Assembly (NCBI GenBank): GCA_028694915.1 | Contig: JAQVJY010000004.1 | Location: 1-64,000, forward strand | Direction: 5' to 3' | Length of the DNA: 64,000 nucleotides | Origin: Paludibacteraceae bacterium | GTDB lineage: Bacteria; Bacteroidota; Bacteroidia; Bacteroidales; Paludibacteraceae | Shown here: piece after piece, positions 8,972 through 19,856 of the stretch | Layout of the letters: each line of letters begins with the position of its first letter | Position numbering within the stretch: the stretch's first letter is position 1 | Program-made: the position numbers and the translations under genes | The notes under the pieces: generated by a model | The model's input: only the letters and a program-made list of their open reading frames with translations | The model's database searches: none | Told to the model about the DNA's origin: nothing

Positions 8972-9035
8972 TGTCAAATTGACAATCCAAACTGACAAAA
9001 TTTTAGCATTCTGGCATTGGCACAAAATATGCCAA
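8972..9035 (+). promoter_or_regulatory. groESL control region with inverted repeats and a sigma-54-like site
   Basis: Three elements stand between the GT2 stop and groES: a perfect inverted repeat TGTCAA-A-TTGACA (8972-8984), a further CTGACAAA (8992-8999), and TTGGCA-N7-TGCCAA (9017-9035). The last also reads as TGGCAC-AAAAT-ATGCC with GG and GC exactly ten bases apart (9019-9020 and 9031-9032), the spacing of a sigma-54 promoter. A start near 9044 would leave a leader of about 70 bases. No clear TAnnTTTG element is present. Which reading is right is open. Confidence 0.5.
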
Positions 9036-9112
9036 ATAGATAACGAAAGTAGACTTCGGGCTCTGCAAAAAATCACAAAAAATATCATTAAATAATTAAA
9101 ATCAATTTAACT

Positions 9113-11054
<1,942 letters not shown>

Positions 11055-11073
11055 TAAATTTCATCCTTTATGT

Positions 11074-11107
11074 AAAAAGCACTTGTTTATGGCAAGTGCT
11101 TTTTTTT
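11074..11107 (+). terminator. Intrinsic terminator after groEL
   Basis: AGCACTTG (11078-11085) pairs with CAAGTGCT (11093-11100); flanking A and T runs extend the stem and supply the U tract. Confidence 0.9.
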
Positions 11108-11146
11108 GTTGTATCAAAGGCAAAACGCATCGGTCTAAATGAAAAT

Positions 11147-11177
11147 TTTGGATATATTAAAAAGATTTGTACATTTG
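11147..11177 (+). promoter_or_regulatory. Promoter before the DUF1295 gene
   Basis: TTTG at 11147-11150, 19 bases, then TACATTTG at 11170-11177: a full Bacteroidota promoter. It lies 35 bases before the ATG at 11213. Confidence 0.75.
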
Positions 11178-11212
11178 CCAATCCAAATGTTAAACCCTAA
11201 CAACAAAATCGT

Positions 11213-12142
11213 ATGAAAAACATCTCGTCTGTTGCGCTCGTGCTATTTTTTACCTTACTCGTAGTGCCGTTTGTTTCCTATTTTTTTGGAACTGCGCTCG
11301 GCACTCTCGAATGGGAAACACTTAAAACATTAATCATTATTACTTCTATTGCTATCGCCTATTCGTTTATTGTGGGTGAACTCACCAACAATAATAGCCA
11401 AGTAGATAAGCTGTGGAGTATTCTGCCAATTGCGTATGTGTGGATCGTTGCCTATTATGGCGATTTCACACCTCGGTTAGTGCTTATGGCGGTTTTAGCA
11501 AGTATCTGGGGAATTCGTTTAACCACCAATTTTGCGTTAAAAGGCGCTTATCAATGGCGATTTTGGGAAGGCGAAGAAGATTATCGTTGGAAAGTATTAC
11601 GCGAAAAACCAGAGTTTAAACCGCGTTGGAAATGGACCCTTTTTAATCTTTTATTCATTTGTTTCTATCAACAAGCCTTAATTTTACTTTTCACGCTTCC
11701 ATCGGTGGTTGCATTACAACACAATGATACGGGATTAACTGTTTTCGATTACGTTGTAGCCGCATTGATGTTATTCTTCATTATGTATGAAACTTTAGCT
11801 GATATTCAACATTGGAATTTTCAAAGCCAAAAATGGAAAAAGATTCACGCAGGCGAGGCATTAAGTGGTGATTATAAAAAAGGTTTCCTCGATAAAGGAT
11901 TATGGGCGTACAGCCGTCACCCTAATTATTTCGCAGAACAATCCATTTGGATTTGTTTTTACTTATTCAGCGTAGTAGCAAGTGGTGAATGGATTAACTG
12001 GTCAATTGCTGGCTGCCTCTTATTATTGGTACTCTTCCGTGGCAGCTCCGATTTTGGTGAAATGTTGAGCGCAAGCAAGTATCCTGAATACAAGACTTAC
12101 CAACAAAAAGTTCCTCGTTTTATTCCTTTTATGAAGTCATAA
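11213..12142 (+). CDS. DUF1295 domain membrane protein (steroid 5-alpha-reductase-like)
   Basis: A 309-residue membrane protein with seven or so hydrophobic segments. The C-terminal part has the signature of the DUF1295/steroid 5-alpha-reductase/isoprenylcysteine methyltransferase superfamily: GLWAYSRHPNYFAEQSIWICFY followed by a last helix and KYPEYKTYQQKVPRFIPF. In characterised relatives the RHPNYF region binds a NADPH or SAM cofactor; which applies here is unknown. It is a single-gene unit with its own promoter upstream and a long hairpin with T run downstream. Substrate is likely a lipid, by family, but this is inference. Confidence 0.85.
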   Translation: MKNISSVALVLFFTLLVVPFVSYFFGTALGTLEWETLKTLIIITSIAIAYSFIVGELTNNNSQVDKLWSILPIAYVWIVAYYGDFTPRLVLMAVLASIWGIRLTTNFALKGAYQWRFWEGEEDYRWKVLREKPEFKPRWKWTLFNLLFICFYQQALILLFTLPSVVALQHNDTGLTVFDYVVAALMLFFIMYETLADIQHWNFQSQKWKKIHAGEALSGDYKKGFLDKGLWAYSRHPNYFAEQSIWICFYLFSVVASGEWINWSIAGCLLLLVLFRGSSDFGEMLSASKYPEYKTYQQKVPRFIPFMKS

Positions 12143-12194
12143 ACTTCACCCAACAATACCCTTAATAGGGCTTATTGGGTGGTAAAATACTCAG

Positions 12195-12246
12195 TTCACG
12201 ATTAGTGGAGGGAAAACTATTTTTTCCTCACTAATCGTGAATTTTT
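12195..12246 (+). terminator. Long hairpin terminator between convergent genes
   Basis: TTCACGATTAGTG (12195-12207) pairs perfectly with its complement at 12229-12241, with inner GAGG/CCTC pairing, then five T on the plus strand. It ends the DUF1295 gene. The stop codon of the convergent O-antigen ligase gene (12217-12219) lies in the loop, so its last codons are part of the stem. Confidence 0.8.
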
Positions 12247-13464
12247 ATCTAAGACAATGTCATTTTTAGTTCTCAACACAGCAAGCATTAACAAACAAAA
12301 GAACAGGCAAAATTGGCCCGTGATAAACATATCAAAAACAGACTGATAGGCACACAAGCCACACAGATAGAGACAAAGAAGACGCCGTTTCGATTCAACA
12401 ATGCCAATTGGACCAAAATAAATAAGCAAGAGTAAGAGTAATCCCACTAAACCAAATTCTAATGTAGTCTGTAAGTATTGATTATGTGTATCAATAAACC
12501 AAAGTTCCTGTTTTGTCCAATATTCACGATACTCAGGTGTTGTATATTTCATATTAACATGATCAAAAGCCACCTGAGCATTGCTGATGCCATAGCCTAA
12601 AATTGGTTTTTTTTCAATCAATTCGAATGCCGAATGCCAAAATGCTAAACGAGGTTCACTCCCGATGGCGTTATGGGAAATACGTGTATGTTGACTGGCT
12701 GCAAAAGCTAAAACCAGAGGTAATAACAAAGCCATAACAAAACCAAGAATTTTTCGACGACGCCACACTTCAACAGCAAGGAAGCTGCATAACAAAAAGA
12801 TAGAAGCCAAAAAGCCGCTTCGTCCCTCCGATATAGATAAAACAAAAAATATTATACACATAGCGAAAACATACAAATAACGGGTATATCTAGGGATTCT
12901 ACGCCAAGAAGAAGAACATATATACCAAATCCCGACCAAAGAAACATTTAGGAAAAGATTGAATCCCATATGTGCATTGACATTCTCAATGCGAGCTTGT
13001 GTAAATAGAAAATTGCGATTAGGTGACATTATAAATTCTACAATACCAACCTTAAAGAAGATAAACAAAATAGCCACTACTGAAGTAACAATCATGGTCT
13101 TAAAGAGATAACTCAATTTGTAATATTTGTTTAAGCCAAATATACCAACAACACTAAATCCAAACAAAGGATAACGGGATTCCATGTGATGCCAAAAATA
13201 GTCACGACCATCAAAAGGTGCATAGATAAAGCCTAGTATAAAAAAACACACTATACAACAAAAATAAATAGTTTTTTTATCCCAACGTATATTATTCCAT
13301 CGTTTTTCAAGAAACACTTCTGCAATAAAAGATAGAAAAAAAAGATAGAATCCACCATATGCAAACCAATATGGTAAATCAACACTCCAAAATAAAACCC
13401 GAACAACAAGCCAACAATAAGCCAATAAATTTAAAATATTTACTCCTTTAATTACTTTTTCCAT
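12217..13464 (-). CDS. O-antigen ligase/polymerase family membrane protein
   Basis: A 415-residue protein with about ten to twelve hydrophobic helices and a large periplasmic loop near residues 270-330, the layout of the Wzy_C (O-antigen ligase/polymerase) family. The loop contains GSEPRLAFWHSAFELIEKK and GYGISNAQVAFDH, then WFIDTHNQYLQTTLEFGLVG; the RxxxW and HNxYLQ elements are the family hallmarks. It would join lipid-linked glycan to lipid A core or polymerise it on the periplasmic side. It is the last gene of the eight-gene minus-strand operon, 31 bases after the DUF5672 gene. WaaL-type ligase and Wzy polymerase cannot be told apart from sequence alone. Confidence 0.85.
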   Translation of the reverse strand: MEKVIKGVNILNLLAYCWLVVRVLFWSVDLPYWFAYGGFYLFFLSFIAEVFLEKRWNNIRWDKKTIYFCCIVCFFILGFIYAPFDGRDYFWHHMESRYPLFGFSVVGIFGLNKYYKLSYLFKTMIVTSVVAILFIFFKVGIVEFIMSPNRNFLFTQARIENVNAHMGFNLFLNVSLVGIWYICSSSWRRIPRYTRYLYVFAMCIIFFVLSISEGRSGFLASIFLLCSFLAVEVWRRRKILGFVMALLLPLVLAFAASQHTRISHNAIGSEPRLAFWHSAFELIEKKPILGYGISNAQVAFDHVNMKYTTPEYREYWTKQELWFIDTHNQYLQTTLEFGLVGLLLLLLIYFGPIGIVESKRRLLCLYLCGLCAYQSVFDMFITGQFCLFFCLLMLAVLRTKNDIVLDKNSRLVRKK

Positions 13465-13495
13465 ACATTATTGTTTTACATTTTCCTCACAATTC

Positions 13496-14275
13496 TTAAT
13501 CCTTAATTTTTTCTTGCCAAAAAACAAATGTTTTCGGACGTTTCCAGCCATGGCATCCAAAAGGATGTTCATTATTCATCAATTGATAACCGAGTTCAGG
13601 ATACGTATCTAAGGCAAAGAAAATAGCTTCCTGCCAAGTTGGATACACAAAAGTCGGATTCTGAGTAGCCCAAAATACATCTTCATTGAACTCTTGATGC
13701 GTAGCACTTTTACGTAAAAAATAGGCTATTTTTTTAGCCTGAATTTCTGTCTGTACGTAATGCGACTGAACCTTACGAAGTGAAAAACCGCCATTCCCAA
13801 CTTTGTCGCCAACAATCATCAAATTGAAGGGCTTACGTTGAATCCAATAAGAAAAAGATCTAATAGACAATATAATACGATAGTAGAAACGATGATACTT
13901 CGGTTTAAGAATCCACGGAGCTCCAACGTAATCGTAACCTTTATTGACCCACTCCATCAAAGCATCTTTGAAAACATAAGCGTCTAGTTGATGAATTAAT
14001 ATGTACTCCGTATCTAAAAAACGCTCGTAAAATTGGCGGTTCAACATCAAGGCATTATAACCTGCTATACTTTCAAAAAAATGGTCGTCGAATGACTCGA
14101 CCGTGCAAGCTGGATAGACGTTTAACCACGATGAAATATCCAAAGATCTAGGTTTTACAAAAACAATAGGATAAGCCGCCAACACCTTGCAACACTGTTG
14201 CAAAGAACGTTGCTCATCACGATTTAATTCATTTTTATAAATCGGGATTATAACTTTTACAGGTATTTTACTCAT
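13496..14275 (-). CDS. DUF5672 family putative glycosyltransferase
   Basis: A 259-residue protein whose features match DUF5672, a family found in surface-glycan loci and thought to have a GT-A fold. Visible elements are KVIIPIYKNE at the N-terminus, ILIHQLDAYVF where a DxD-like metal site would be expected, GYDYVGAPW, VGNGGFSLRK and NEDVFW, the last typical of the family's acceptor-side motif. Its start overlaps the stop of the preceding gene by four bases, so it is translationally coupled. Donor and acceptor are unknown, and activity as a transferase is inferred from family context. Confidence 0.8.
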   Translation of the reverse strand: MSKIPVKVIIPIYKNELNRDEQRSLQQCCKVLAAYPIVFVKPRSLDISSWLNVYPACTVESFDDHFFESIAGYNALMLNRQFYERFLDTEYILIHQLDAYVFKDALMEWVNKGYDYVGAPWILKPKYHRFYYRIILSIRSFSYWIQRKPFNLMIVGDKVGNGGFSLRKVQSHYVQTEIQAKKIAYFLRKSATHQEFNEDVFWATQNPTFVYPTWQEAIFFALDTYPELGYQLMNNEHPFGCHGWKRPKTFVFWQEKIKD

Positions 14276-15291
14276 AATAAACTCAAATAACGTGATTGGT
14301 TTTTGTCGAAATCAGCCGTAAACGTATGCTCCACCTTCCTGTTCTGATTGATTGTATCAACTAATTCATCAAGGTTTTCATAAAAAAGAACATTGTAATC
14401 AAATCCCTTGACTTGAGCAAATAAGTTATGGCACAACATCGTTTTTTCAAACGCTAAAGACAATGGGAACATGCCTGAAATTTTAGTTTTGGTGTAATCA
14501 CCAGCCGTATGGGCATCTGAATGAATGAGAGGCAATAAATAATCCACTTCGCGGACATAGGAATAAAACAGATCGTCCGACACACGCTCGTTGAAATAAA
14601 CAAACCGATGAGCAATATTTAAACGTTGAATCTCTCCAAGAAAAGCTGCGCCTTCACCCAATGTAGCATTTCCCAACAATATAAATTTTACTTTTTCTTT
14701 GAGCTGGGTATGTTGAGCCAGTGCTAACAACGCCTTATAATCACGACGTTTCGATTCAATTGCCCCAGGAATACAAACCCAAATTTCATCTGCTTTATCG
14801 GGTAAATTTACCGTATCAAATTTAGGATAAAATGCAGGCGTAAAAAACTGATGTTTAAAGCCCAAATTGGCGGGAAATAATCGATTCACATAATCAGCTA
14901 ATACATAATACGATTTGATTTTACGACTAATAAGCCGTTGTCCAAAACTCTCTGTCAATTTTTGAGTTTCATGTATAATCCCAGCAAAATGAATACGCTT
15001 TGGAAACGGCAATAACATAAATTTTAAAGGTCGGCTACCTTGAGCAGTATTTAACACAACTGTATCTATCTTATGACGAATCAAATATGAACGCAATTTG
15101 AACAGTGATGATAGCTCTTTAAAGTCGAAGAACAAACATTCTTCGTACACCTGACCAAATGTTTTAACAATTGGCTCAAGGCGTTGATCACAAATAAGCA
15201 CCACACGAGCATTTCCTTGCATAAAAAGCAATTGGGAATAGAGACACTCGCTATGATAAGGAAATAGTTCAACTAAGGCGACTGATTTCAT
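14272..15291 (-). CDS. Putative GT-B glycosyltransferase
   Basis: A 339-residue protein with weak GT-B character. The N-terminal half has alternating beta/alpha segments (VALVELFPYHSECLYSQLLF, TVVLNTAQGSRPLKFMLLPF), and the middle has WVCIPGAIESKRRDYKALL and KFILLGNA, which resemble the start of the donor-binding domain of GT4 enzymes. The C-terminal SGMFPLSLAFEKTMLCH would be the donor-site region. Clear catalytic E-x7-E is not obvious. It overlaps its downstream neighbour by four bases and its upstream neighbour also by four, so it is firmly part of the polysaccharide operon. Assignment to a GT family is tentative. Confidence 0.65.
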   Translation of the reverse strand: MKSVALVELFPYHSECLYSQLLFMQGNARVVLICDQRLEPIVKTFGQVYEECLFFDFKELSSLFKLRSYLIRHKIDTVVLNTAQGSRPLKFMLLPFPKRIHFAGIIHETQKLTESFGQRLISRKIKSYYVLADYVNRLFPANLGFKHQFFTPAFYPKFDTVNLPDKADEIWVCIPGAIESKRRDYKALLALAQHTQLKEKVKFILLGNATLGEGAAFLGEIQRLNIAHRFVYFNERVSDDLFYSYVREVDYLLPLIHSDAHTAGDYTKTKISGMFPLSLAFEKTMLCHNLFAQVKGFDYNVLFYENLDELVDTINQNRKVEHTFTADFDKNQSRYLSLL

Positions 15292-16190
15292 AATAATTTT
15301 TTTCTGATTTTAGACGTTACTCGAATTAACCAAACACGAACAGGAAGCATAAAAAGTTTAACTTTATCCCATGGCGAACCCACACGCCCAGTATAATATT
15401 TCATTGTTTCATGAATCTCGGTGTAGGGCACTTTAGCACGCACCAACACTTTACACAAGCGAACTAGCCAACGTGACTTTCGTTGCATAAACCGTTCTTG
15501 CTCTTCCTGCGAAATAGAAGATTCAAAAAGTGGTAAATGCTTCTCCCATTTTTTAGTGATATAAATCAAATTTTTATAATAATTCCAACCAAACATTCCT
15601 TTTGAGAAATGTTCAATCAATACATCATACATCACAAAATTTTTATAACCTGCCACAATAGATTGGACCGAAATATCAAGATCGTAACCATGAAAACCAC
15701 TTAACTGTTCGTCAAATTGAATATGTTCAAATACATCTTTACGCATACACAGCAAAACGCCATCAAGTAAAACTACAGAGCGTGTTTGTTCTGCATAGTT
15801 AACAGGATAAAGCAAATGCTCTGATTCTGTACCTTCGTTATTTGACTGCACTAAATGCATAGAATAATTCAACGCATACCAGCCTGTTGGCACAGGAGTC
15901 ATGACGTCGCCGCCAGCAACACCAACAATACCAACTTGCGGATTGGTGAGATGTGCCGCCACCTTTTTGCCCCAATCTGGAGTTAAGAACAACACATCTT
16001 CGTGTACAAAACACAAATTCGGAGAAGTAGACCGTTTTACGCCCTCATTATAGGCTGAAAAAATAGAATAATCTTGTTTGGAGTTGTCAATATGAATCAA
16101 CTCGTACTCAACGCCGACAGTTGCCGCCACATTATCAGTAAAAGCGGTAGCTAATTGTTCATATTTTGAGCAAACAATAATTGAAATCAT
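15288..16190 (-). CDS. Glycosyltransferase, GT2-like
   Basis: A 300-residue protein with a GT-A type N-terminus: MISIIVCSKYEQ, then YELIHIDNSKQDYSIFSAYNEGV, and FVHEDVLFLTPDWGKKV, where HED takes the place of the usual DxD. The middle has VAGGDVMTP and GFHGYDLDISVQ, the acceptor-side pattern of the family that bears glycosyltransferase-like DUF motifs. The basic C-terminus with hydrophobic stretches suggests membrane association. It lies 14 bases after the GT2-kinase fusion and overlaps the next gene by four bases. The role in adding a sugar to the surface glycan is inferred. Confidence 0.75.
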   Translation of the reverse strand: MISIIVCSKYEQLATAFTDNVAATVGVEYELIHIDNSKQDYSIFSAYNEGVKRSTSPNLCFVHEDVLFLTPDWGKKVAAHLTNPQVGIVGVAGGDVMTPVPTGWYALNYSMHLVQSNNEGTESEHLLYPVNYAEQTRSVVLLDGVLLCMRKDVFEHIQFDEQLSGFHGYDLDISVQSIVAGYKNFVMYDVLIEHFSKGMFGWNYYKNLIYITKKWEKHLPLFESSISQEEQERFMQRKSRWLVRLCKVLVRAKVPYTEIHETMKYYTGRVGSPWDKVKLFMLPVRVWLIRVTSKIRKKLL

Positions 16191-16204
16191 CCGTATATTT
16201 GACT

Positions 16205-17686
16205 TTATAAATTTGTAATCTGTTGTTTAACGTGCTTTTTCCACCTCATTTTAATAATGGAATTGGTACATAACTGCACATCAAAACCGCGTGCCACAGC
16301 GTAGGCTTTCGCCATAGTACGTAGTGCATCGGCATCAATATTTAATCGTTCAAAATTGCGACAACCTGCTAGTAAATTCACGGTTCCAAACTTCAAACGG
16401 TTTAAATCTATCAGTTCAATGGCTACTTTGCCATCGCGATATTCAAACAAAATATTCCCGCCCGAATAGTCCTGATGACGTATGCCTGACTCGTGCAAAC
16501 GTGCCGTAAACTCCCCAATAGCCGTTAAAATTTCTGTACGAAAAGGGAAGATCGGATTGCCTATCAAATCATTAAACGTGTGTGTGCAAGTAGATTCGGC
16601 AGAAGCGTAATAACTTGTGGTTAAACATCCTAACGTGCGACATTCAAGAAAACCAATGGGTACAGGCGTCCCTATTCCTACTTGTTGAAGGCGTACAGCG
16701 TACTCAAACGAACGTTTAGCTTTCGATTTACGAAACCAGCCATAAATAATTGATTTAAAAAAACTCGGAGTTTTAAATGCTTTAACCACAACAGAACTAT
16801 TTTCCACTGTAAAACGTTTCAACACATTTCGTTTTTGATATAACACACTTCCTTTTGTCGAAAAATCGTGATTCAAACGAGCCACAAATAGTCCAAAATG
16901 GTTATAAGCTGGCGTAACACGAAATGTAGTAGATTTCCAAACATTCACTACCCTATTTATAATCGGTGACATTGACCGACGATGACGTAATGGACCATGC
17001 AACTCACGCAAGAAAAAATCGAGGTGACGCTCATTCAACAAAGCAATACGTTCTGCCTTATTCTGTCTATCACTCACCCGTTTCGACTGTTTTTGAATAC
17101 GGTAAAAAAGTCCAATTTCGCTCAACTGCACCACTTCGCCACCAGTCTTTAACATCGACATCCAAAATTCCCAATCTTCGCGTCCAGAAATCGTTTCACA
17201 ATAACCACCAAAGGCTAGCGCATCCTCTTTGCGATACATGGCACTCACATAAATCTGATTATGCATGGCCAATTTATGCAAACTGTACGTCGGTAAATTC
17301 CACGCACCTTGACGCAAACCGAAAAATTCAGCTTTGGCATATACCACTTTCACTTCAGGCTGCGCATCAAGTACTGCCACGGCATTAGCAATATACGTTC
17401 TACTAATTAAATCATCGGCATCGACGGGTAAAATGTAAGTTCCAACAGCCTCACGCAATGCTCTATTACGTGCCGCTGAAACACCGCTGTTTGGTTGTGA
17501 AAAAGCCCGAACTTGAGCGTGTTTAGACGCTAAATCATTCGCCAAAGCAAACGTATTGTCAGAAGAACCATCATCGACAATGACGACCTCCAAAGCGGGA
17601 TAAGTCGAAGCCAAAATGGAACCAATCGTCTCTTCTAAAAAAGCCGAGGCGTTGTAGGCGGGTACTATAACTGAAACCGTTTTCAT
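16205..17686 (-). CDS. Fusion of GT2 glycosyltransferase and LPS (Kdo/WaaP-type) kinase
   Basis: A 493-residue two-domain protein. Residues 1-240 are a standard GT2 domain: SVIVPAYNASAFLEETI, IVDDGSSDNT, VDADD near residue 88 as the metal site, and REDWEFW. Residues 285-480 look like the WaaP/Kdo-kinase branch of the protein-kinase fold: VVVKAFK (Lys302 as the ATP-binding Lys), GIRHQDYSGGNILFE (HQD 404-406, N411) and IELIDLNR (D427 in place of DFG). The frame runs through without a stop. It would add a sugar and then phosphorylate the LPS core, both on the cytoplasmic face. The stop/start overlap TAATG couples it to the gene upstream. Fusion rather than separate genes is unusual. Confidence 0.85.
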   Translation of the reverse strand: MKTVSVIVPAYNASAFLEETIGSILASTYPALEVVIVDDGSSDNTFALANDLASKHAQVRAFSQPNSGVSAARNRALREAVGTYILPVDADDLISRTYIANAVAVLDAQPEVKVVYAKAEFFGLRQGAWNLPTYSLHKLAMHNQIYVSAMYRKEDALAFGGYCETISGREDWEFWMSMLKTGGEVVQLSEIGLFYRIQKQSKRVSDRQNKAERIALLNERHLDFFLRELHGPLRHRRSMSPIINRVVNVWKSTTFRVTPAYNHFGLFVARLNHDFSTKGSVLYQKRNVLKRFTVENSSVVVKAFKTPSFFKSIIYGWFRKSKAKRSFEYAVRLQQVGIGTPVPIGFLECRTLGCLTTSYYASAESTCTHTFNDLIGNPIFPFRTEILTAIGEFTARLHESGIRHQDYSGGNILFEYRDGKVAIELIDLNRLKFGTVNLLAGCRNFERLNIDADALRTMAKAYAVARGFDVQLCTNSIIKMRWKKHVKQQITNL

Positions 17687-18408
17687 TAAATTTTATCAAA
17701 ACCTTTGGTATATTTCACCCAATAGTATTTCAAAGGATTAGTATATTTTAATTGCTTCCAAGGGCGGCTGCTATGTGGTTGATGCAACACAGGCGAATTC
17801 ATCAACAAACGATTTTTGAAACCTAATTCAAGGGATTGATGCGAGATAAAAACATCGTACCACGATTTCTCAGGATTTAGATTCTTAAAATCATACGCTT
17901 TCAAAAAATCGTAAGTCAACAAGGTGCAACAAAAGCTAAAACGCTTTTTCGTATCCATTGCCACTTTTGGAAATTTTTGAGCATACAAGTACGGGAAATT
18001 AACCTGTTCGTTTGCATCCACCGTAACAGCTGCCACCATCCCTATTTTTTCATCAGCATTGACTGCGTCAATCATGTTCTGTATAGTCTGTTTACGAACC
18101 ACAACATCAGATTCCACCAAAATCAAATGAGCCTGCTCTGCCAACGCCCGTTGTTGTGCCAATTGCAATATCAGCAGATAATTAGGCGACGGATGATTAG
18201 TAACCGAGGCTAAATTGAGCAATTCAAAACCATATTTTTGAGTAATCTGATCCAGATTGGCGGTATTTTCATCGGTACTAAAATCATTGTATACCGTATA
18301 CACGTAATTAGCAGTCGTTTCCGACAGAGCTATCGCCTCAATTGTTTGACGCGTGGTTTCCCACGAATCTTTGACCGGCGTTATAATATGTACGTTTTTC
18401 ATAATCAT
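17686..18408 (-). CDS. Glycosyltransferase family 2
   Basis: A GT2-like protein of about 240 residues. The N-terminus NVHIITPVKDSWETT, then VYNDFSTDENTA and LILVESDVVV, where ESD fills the place of the metal-binding motif, are GT-A features. I placed the start at the ATG at 18408, which shares one base with the stop of the Wzi-like gene (TGATG) and so is coupled to it; an in-frame ATG at 18402 and a TTG at 18420 are alternatives. It is shorter than typical and ends with a basic tail. It shares the operon with four other sugar-transfer genes. Donor sugar unknown. Confidence 0.8.
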   Translation of the reverse strand: MIMKNVHIITPVKDSWETTRQTIEAIALSETTANYVYTVYNDFSTDENTANLDQITQKYGFELLNLASVTNHPSPNYLLILQLAQQRALAEQAHLILVESDVVVRKQTIQNMIDAVNADEKIGMVAAVTVDANEQVNFPYLYAQKFPKVAMDTKKRFSFCCTLLTYDFLKAYDFKNLNPEKSWYDVFISHQSLELGFKNRLLMNSPVLHQPHSSRPWKQLKYTNPLKYYWVKYTKGFDKI

Positions 18409-19856
18409 CAATAAGTCCAAATAATACCTCGCTTTGCCACCGAAAACATCACGCCAAATGAATTACCAAACTGCGTGCCCAAATCGGCACCCAACGAGAG
18501 TGAAAAATCCAAATTCCACCATTGAGGAACTTGTTTATTTACTTCCAATAGAATAGCTGTATTAGTCGATTTCAAAGCATCACCATCGCGATAACGCCCA
18601 TAATTTTTAGCGTACGATACCAATGAGCGATAACGATAGCCGGCAATATCGCCTCGAATACCTAAGTGATGAGCCATCGCACGATTATTAAGCGTAGCTA
18701 TGCTACCATCGGTATTGTAAATAGGCGACGTAATAAAAGGCGTTCCCAACGTTCGATTAAAATAATTCCAGCCATTAGCATACACACTATTGGTAAAATA
18801 CGAATCGTTACCACCAAAAACTAAGCCGTCTTTATCGTGAAAAGGTCCTGATTGGTCAGTGGTATTAACAAATTCATATAAGAGTCGACTAATATAAGGA
18901 AATTGGGATTGTTTAATAGAAATTCCCCAAACACCATCCGATAGATTCATAGCTTCCCAAAGTGGCTTAATCGGGCCATCTTCAAAAATGTTTTGCCAAT
19001 ACGTCGACACTGTCCAAGCGCCCACTTTTACATCTAAACCCAAACTTTGTGAACCCAAATGATTTCCATAGGCATTAATCTGGTCATTGCTCATAGTTCC
19101 ACCTGAACCAGCAAAAAATACCGTTACCAAATCCTTAAACGACGAGCCTAATTCGCCATAAACAGGCGATACACCACCCCATTGAGCCGCATGATGAAAT
19201 TCATAATTCACAGTCACTGGCAAATTTCCACCAACACGTGCACCTATAAACTTGTGATGCAAAAAAGAATTTTTCAAATACACATTATCCGTAAACCAAG
19301 CATGTGTAATACCACCCTTTAGTTCCAAGTAACCATACGTAAATGGTACTGGCGTGTAATGATCAATCCCAATAGTAATACGAGGCATTGGTCGTGCATT
19401 TTGAGAAAATAAAAAACCTCCACTTGATAAGAATTCATCTTGATTTCCCCAAGTTTCAGGTTTTATACCTACCGTAATGTCAATGACATATAACCGTAAA
19501 TGGGCATATAACTGTTGAAAAAACAGTGACGATACGTTTGTATCCACTTGTCCAATGGCTTCTACGCCAAAACTATAATCGTACCACCGACGTGGCCGCG
19601 TCAATTCTTTGGAAACAGATAAACTTAACTGCCCGCTATAAGGTTGATCCGAAACCGCACCATAGCGATTCGAGTGAAACCAAAACGGTGCATAATCGCC
19701 AGACGCCGCCACGGCTCGAACCGAAGCTCCGTAGGTAATTGTGTCAGAATTGACATCAACCGAATCCATTGGTAGCGGCCAAGCTTTGGAAGCTGTAAGT
19801 GGTTGTATACAACACAGCGCCACGCCAATTGTCAGTATGTGAATTAATCGTGCCAC
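18408..19856 (-). CDS. Capsule assembly Wzi family outer-membrane protein
   Basis: A 482-residue protein with a short signal peptide (IGVALCCIQPLTASKA) and then repeating amphipathic beta strands rich in aromatic residues, ending in a strand-like aromatic C-terminus (IIWTY). The GASVRAVAASGDYAPFWFHSNRYGAVSD opening and GYLELKGGITHAWF segment fit the Bacteroidota branch of the Wzi family, which form an outer-membrane barrel that helps retain capsule or LPS at the surface. The start is GTG; in-frame ATG upstream is blocked by a stop, and the gene overlaps the kelch gene by 13 bases. It sits second in the polysaccharide operon, consistent with surface assembly. Confidence 0.82.
   Translation of the reverse strand: MARLIHILTIGVALCCIQPLTASKAWPLPMDSVDVNSDTITYGASVRAVAASGDYAPFWFHSNRYGAVSDQPYSGQLSLSVSKELTRPRRWYDYSFGVEAIGQVDTNVSSLFFQQLYAHLRLYVIDITVGIKPETWGNQDEFLSSGGFLFSQNARPMPRITIGIDHYTPVPFTYGYLELKGGITHAWFTDNVYLKNSFLHHKFIGARVGGNLPVTVNYEFHHAAQWGGVSPVYGELGSSFKDLVTVFFAGSGGTMSNDQINAYGNHLGSQSLGLDVKVGAWTVSTYWQNIFEDGPIKPLWEAMNLSDGVWGISIKQSQFPYISRLLYEFVNTTDQSGPFHDKDGLVFGGNDSYFTNSVYANGWNYFNRTLGTPFITSPIYNTDGSIATLNNRAMAHHLGIRGDIAGYRYRSLVSYAKNYGRYRDGDALKSTNTAILLEVNKQVPQWWNLDFSLSLGADLGTQFGNSFGVMFSVAKRGIIWTY

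Noticed and set aside
12147-12181. Hairpin CACCCAA/TTGGGTG as terminator
   Set aside because: It has an inner CCCT/AGGG helix but no T run on either strand; the stronger hairpin at 12195-12246 fits better.
16966-17388. 140-codon plus-strand open frame opposite the GT2-kinase fusion
   Set aside because: Its translation is rich in His, Thr and Ser with no domain pattern, and it lies fully antisense to a well-supported gene.
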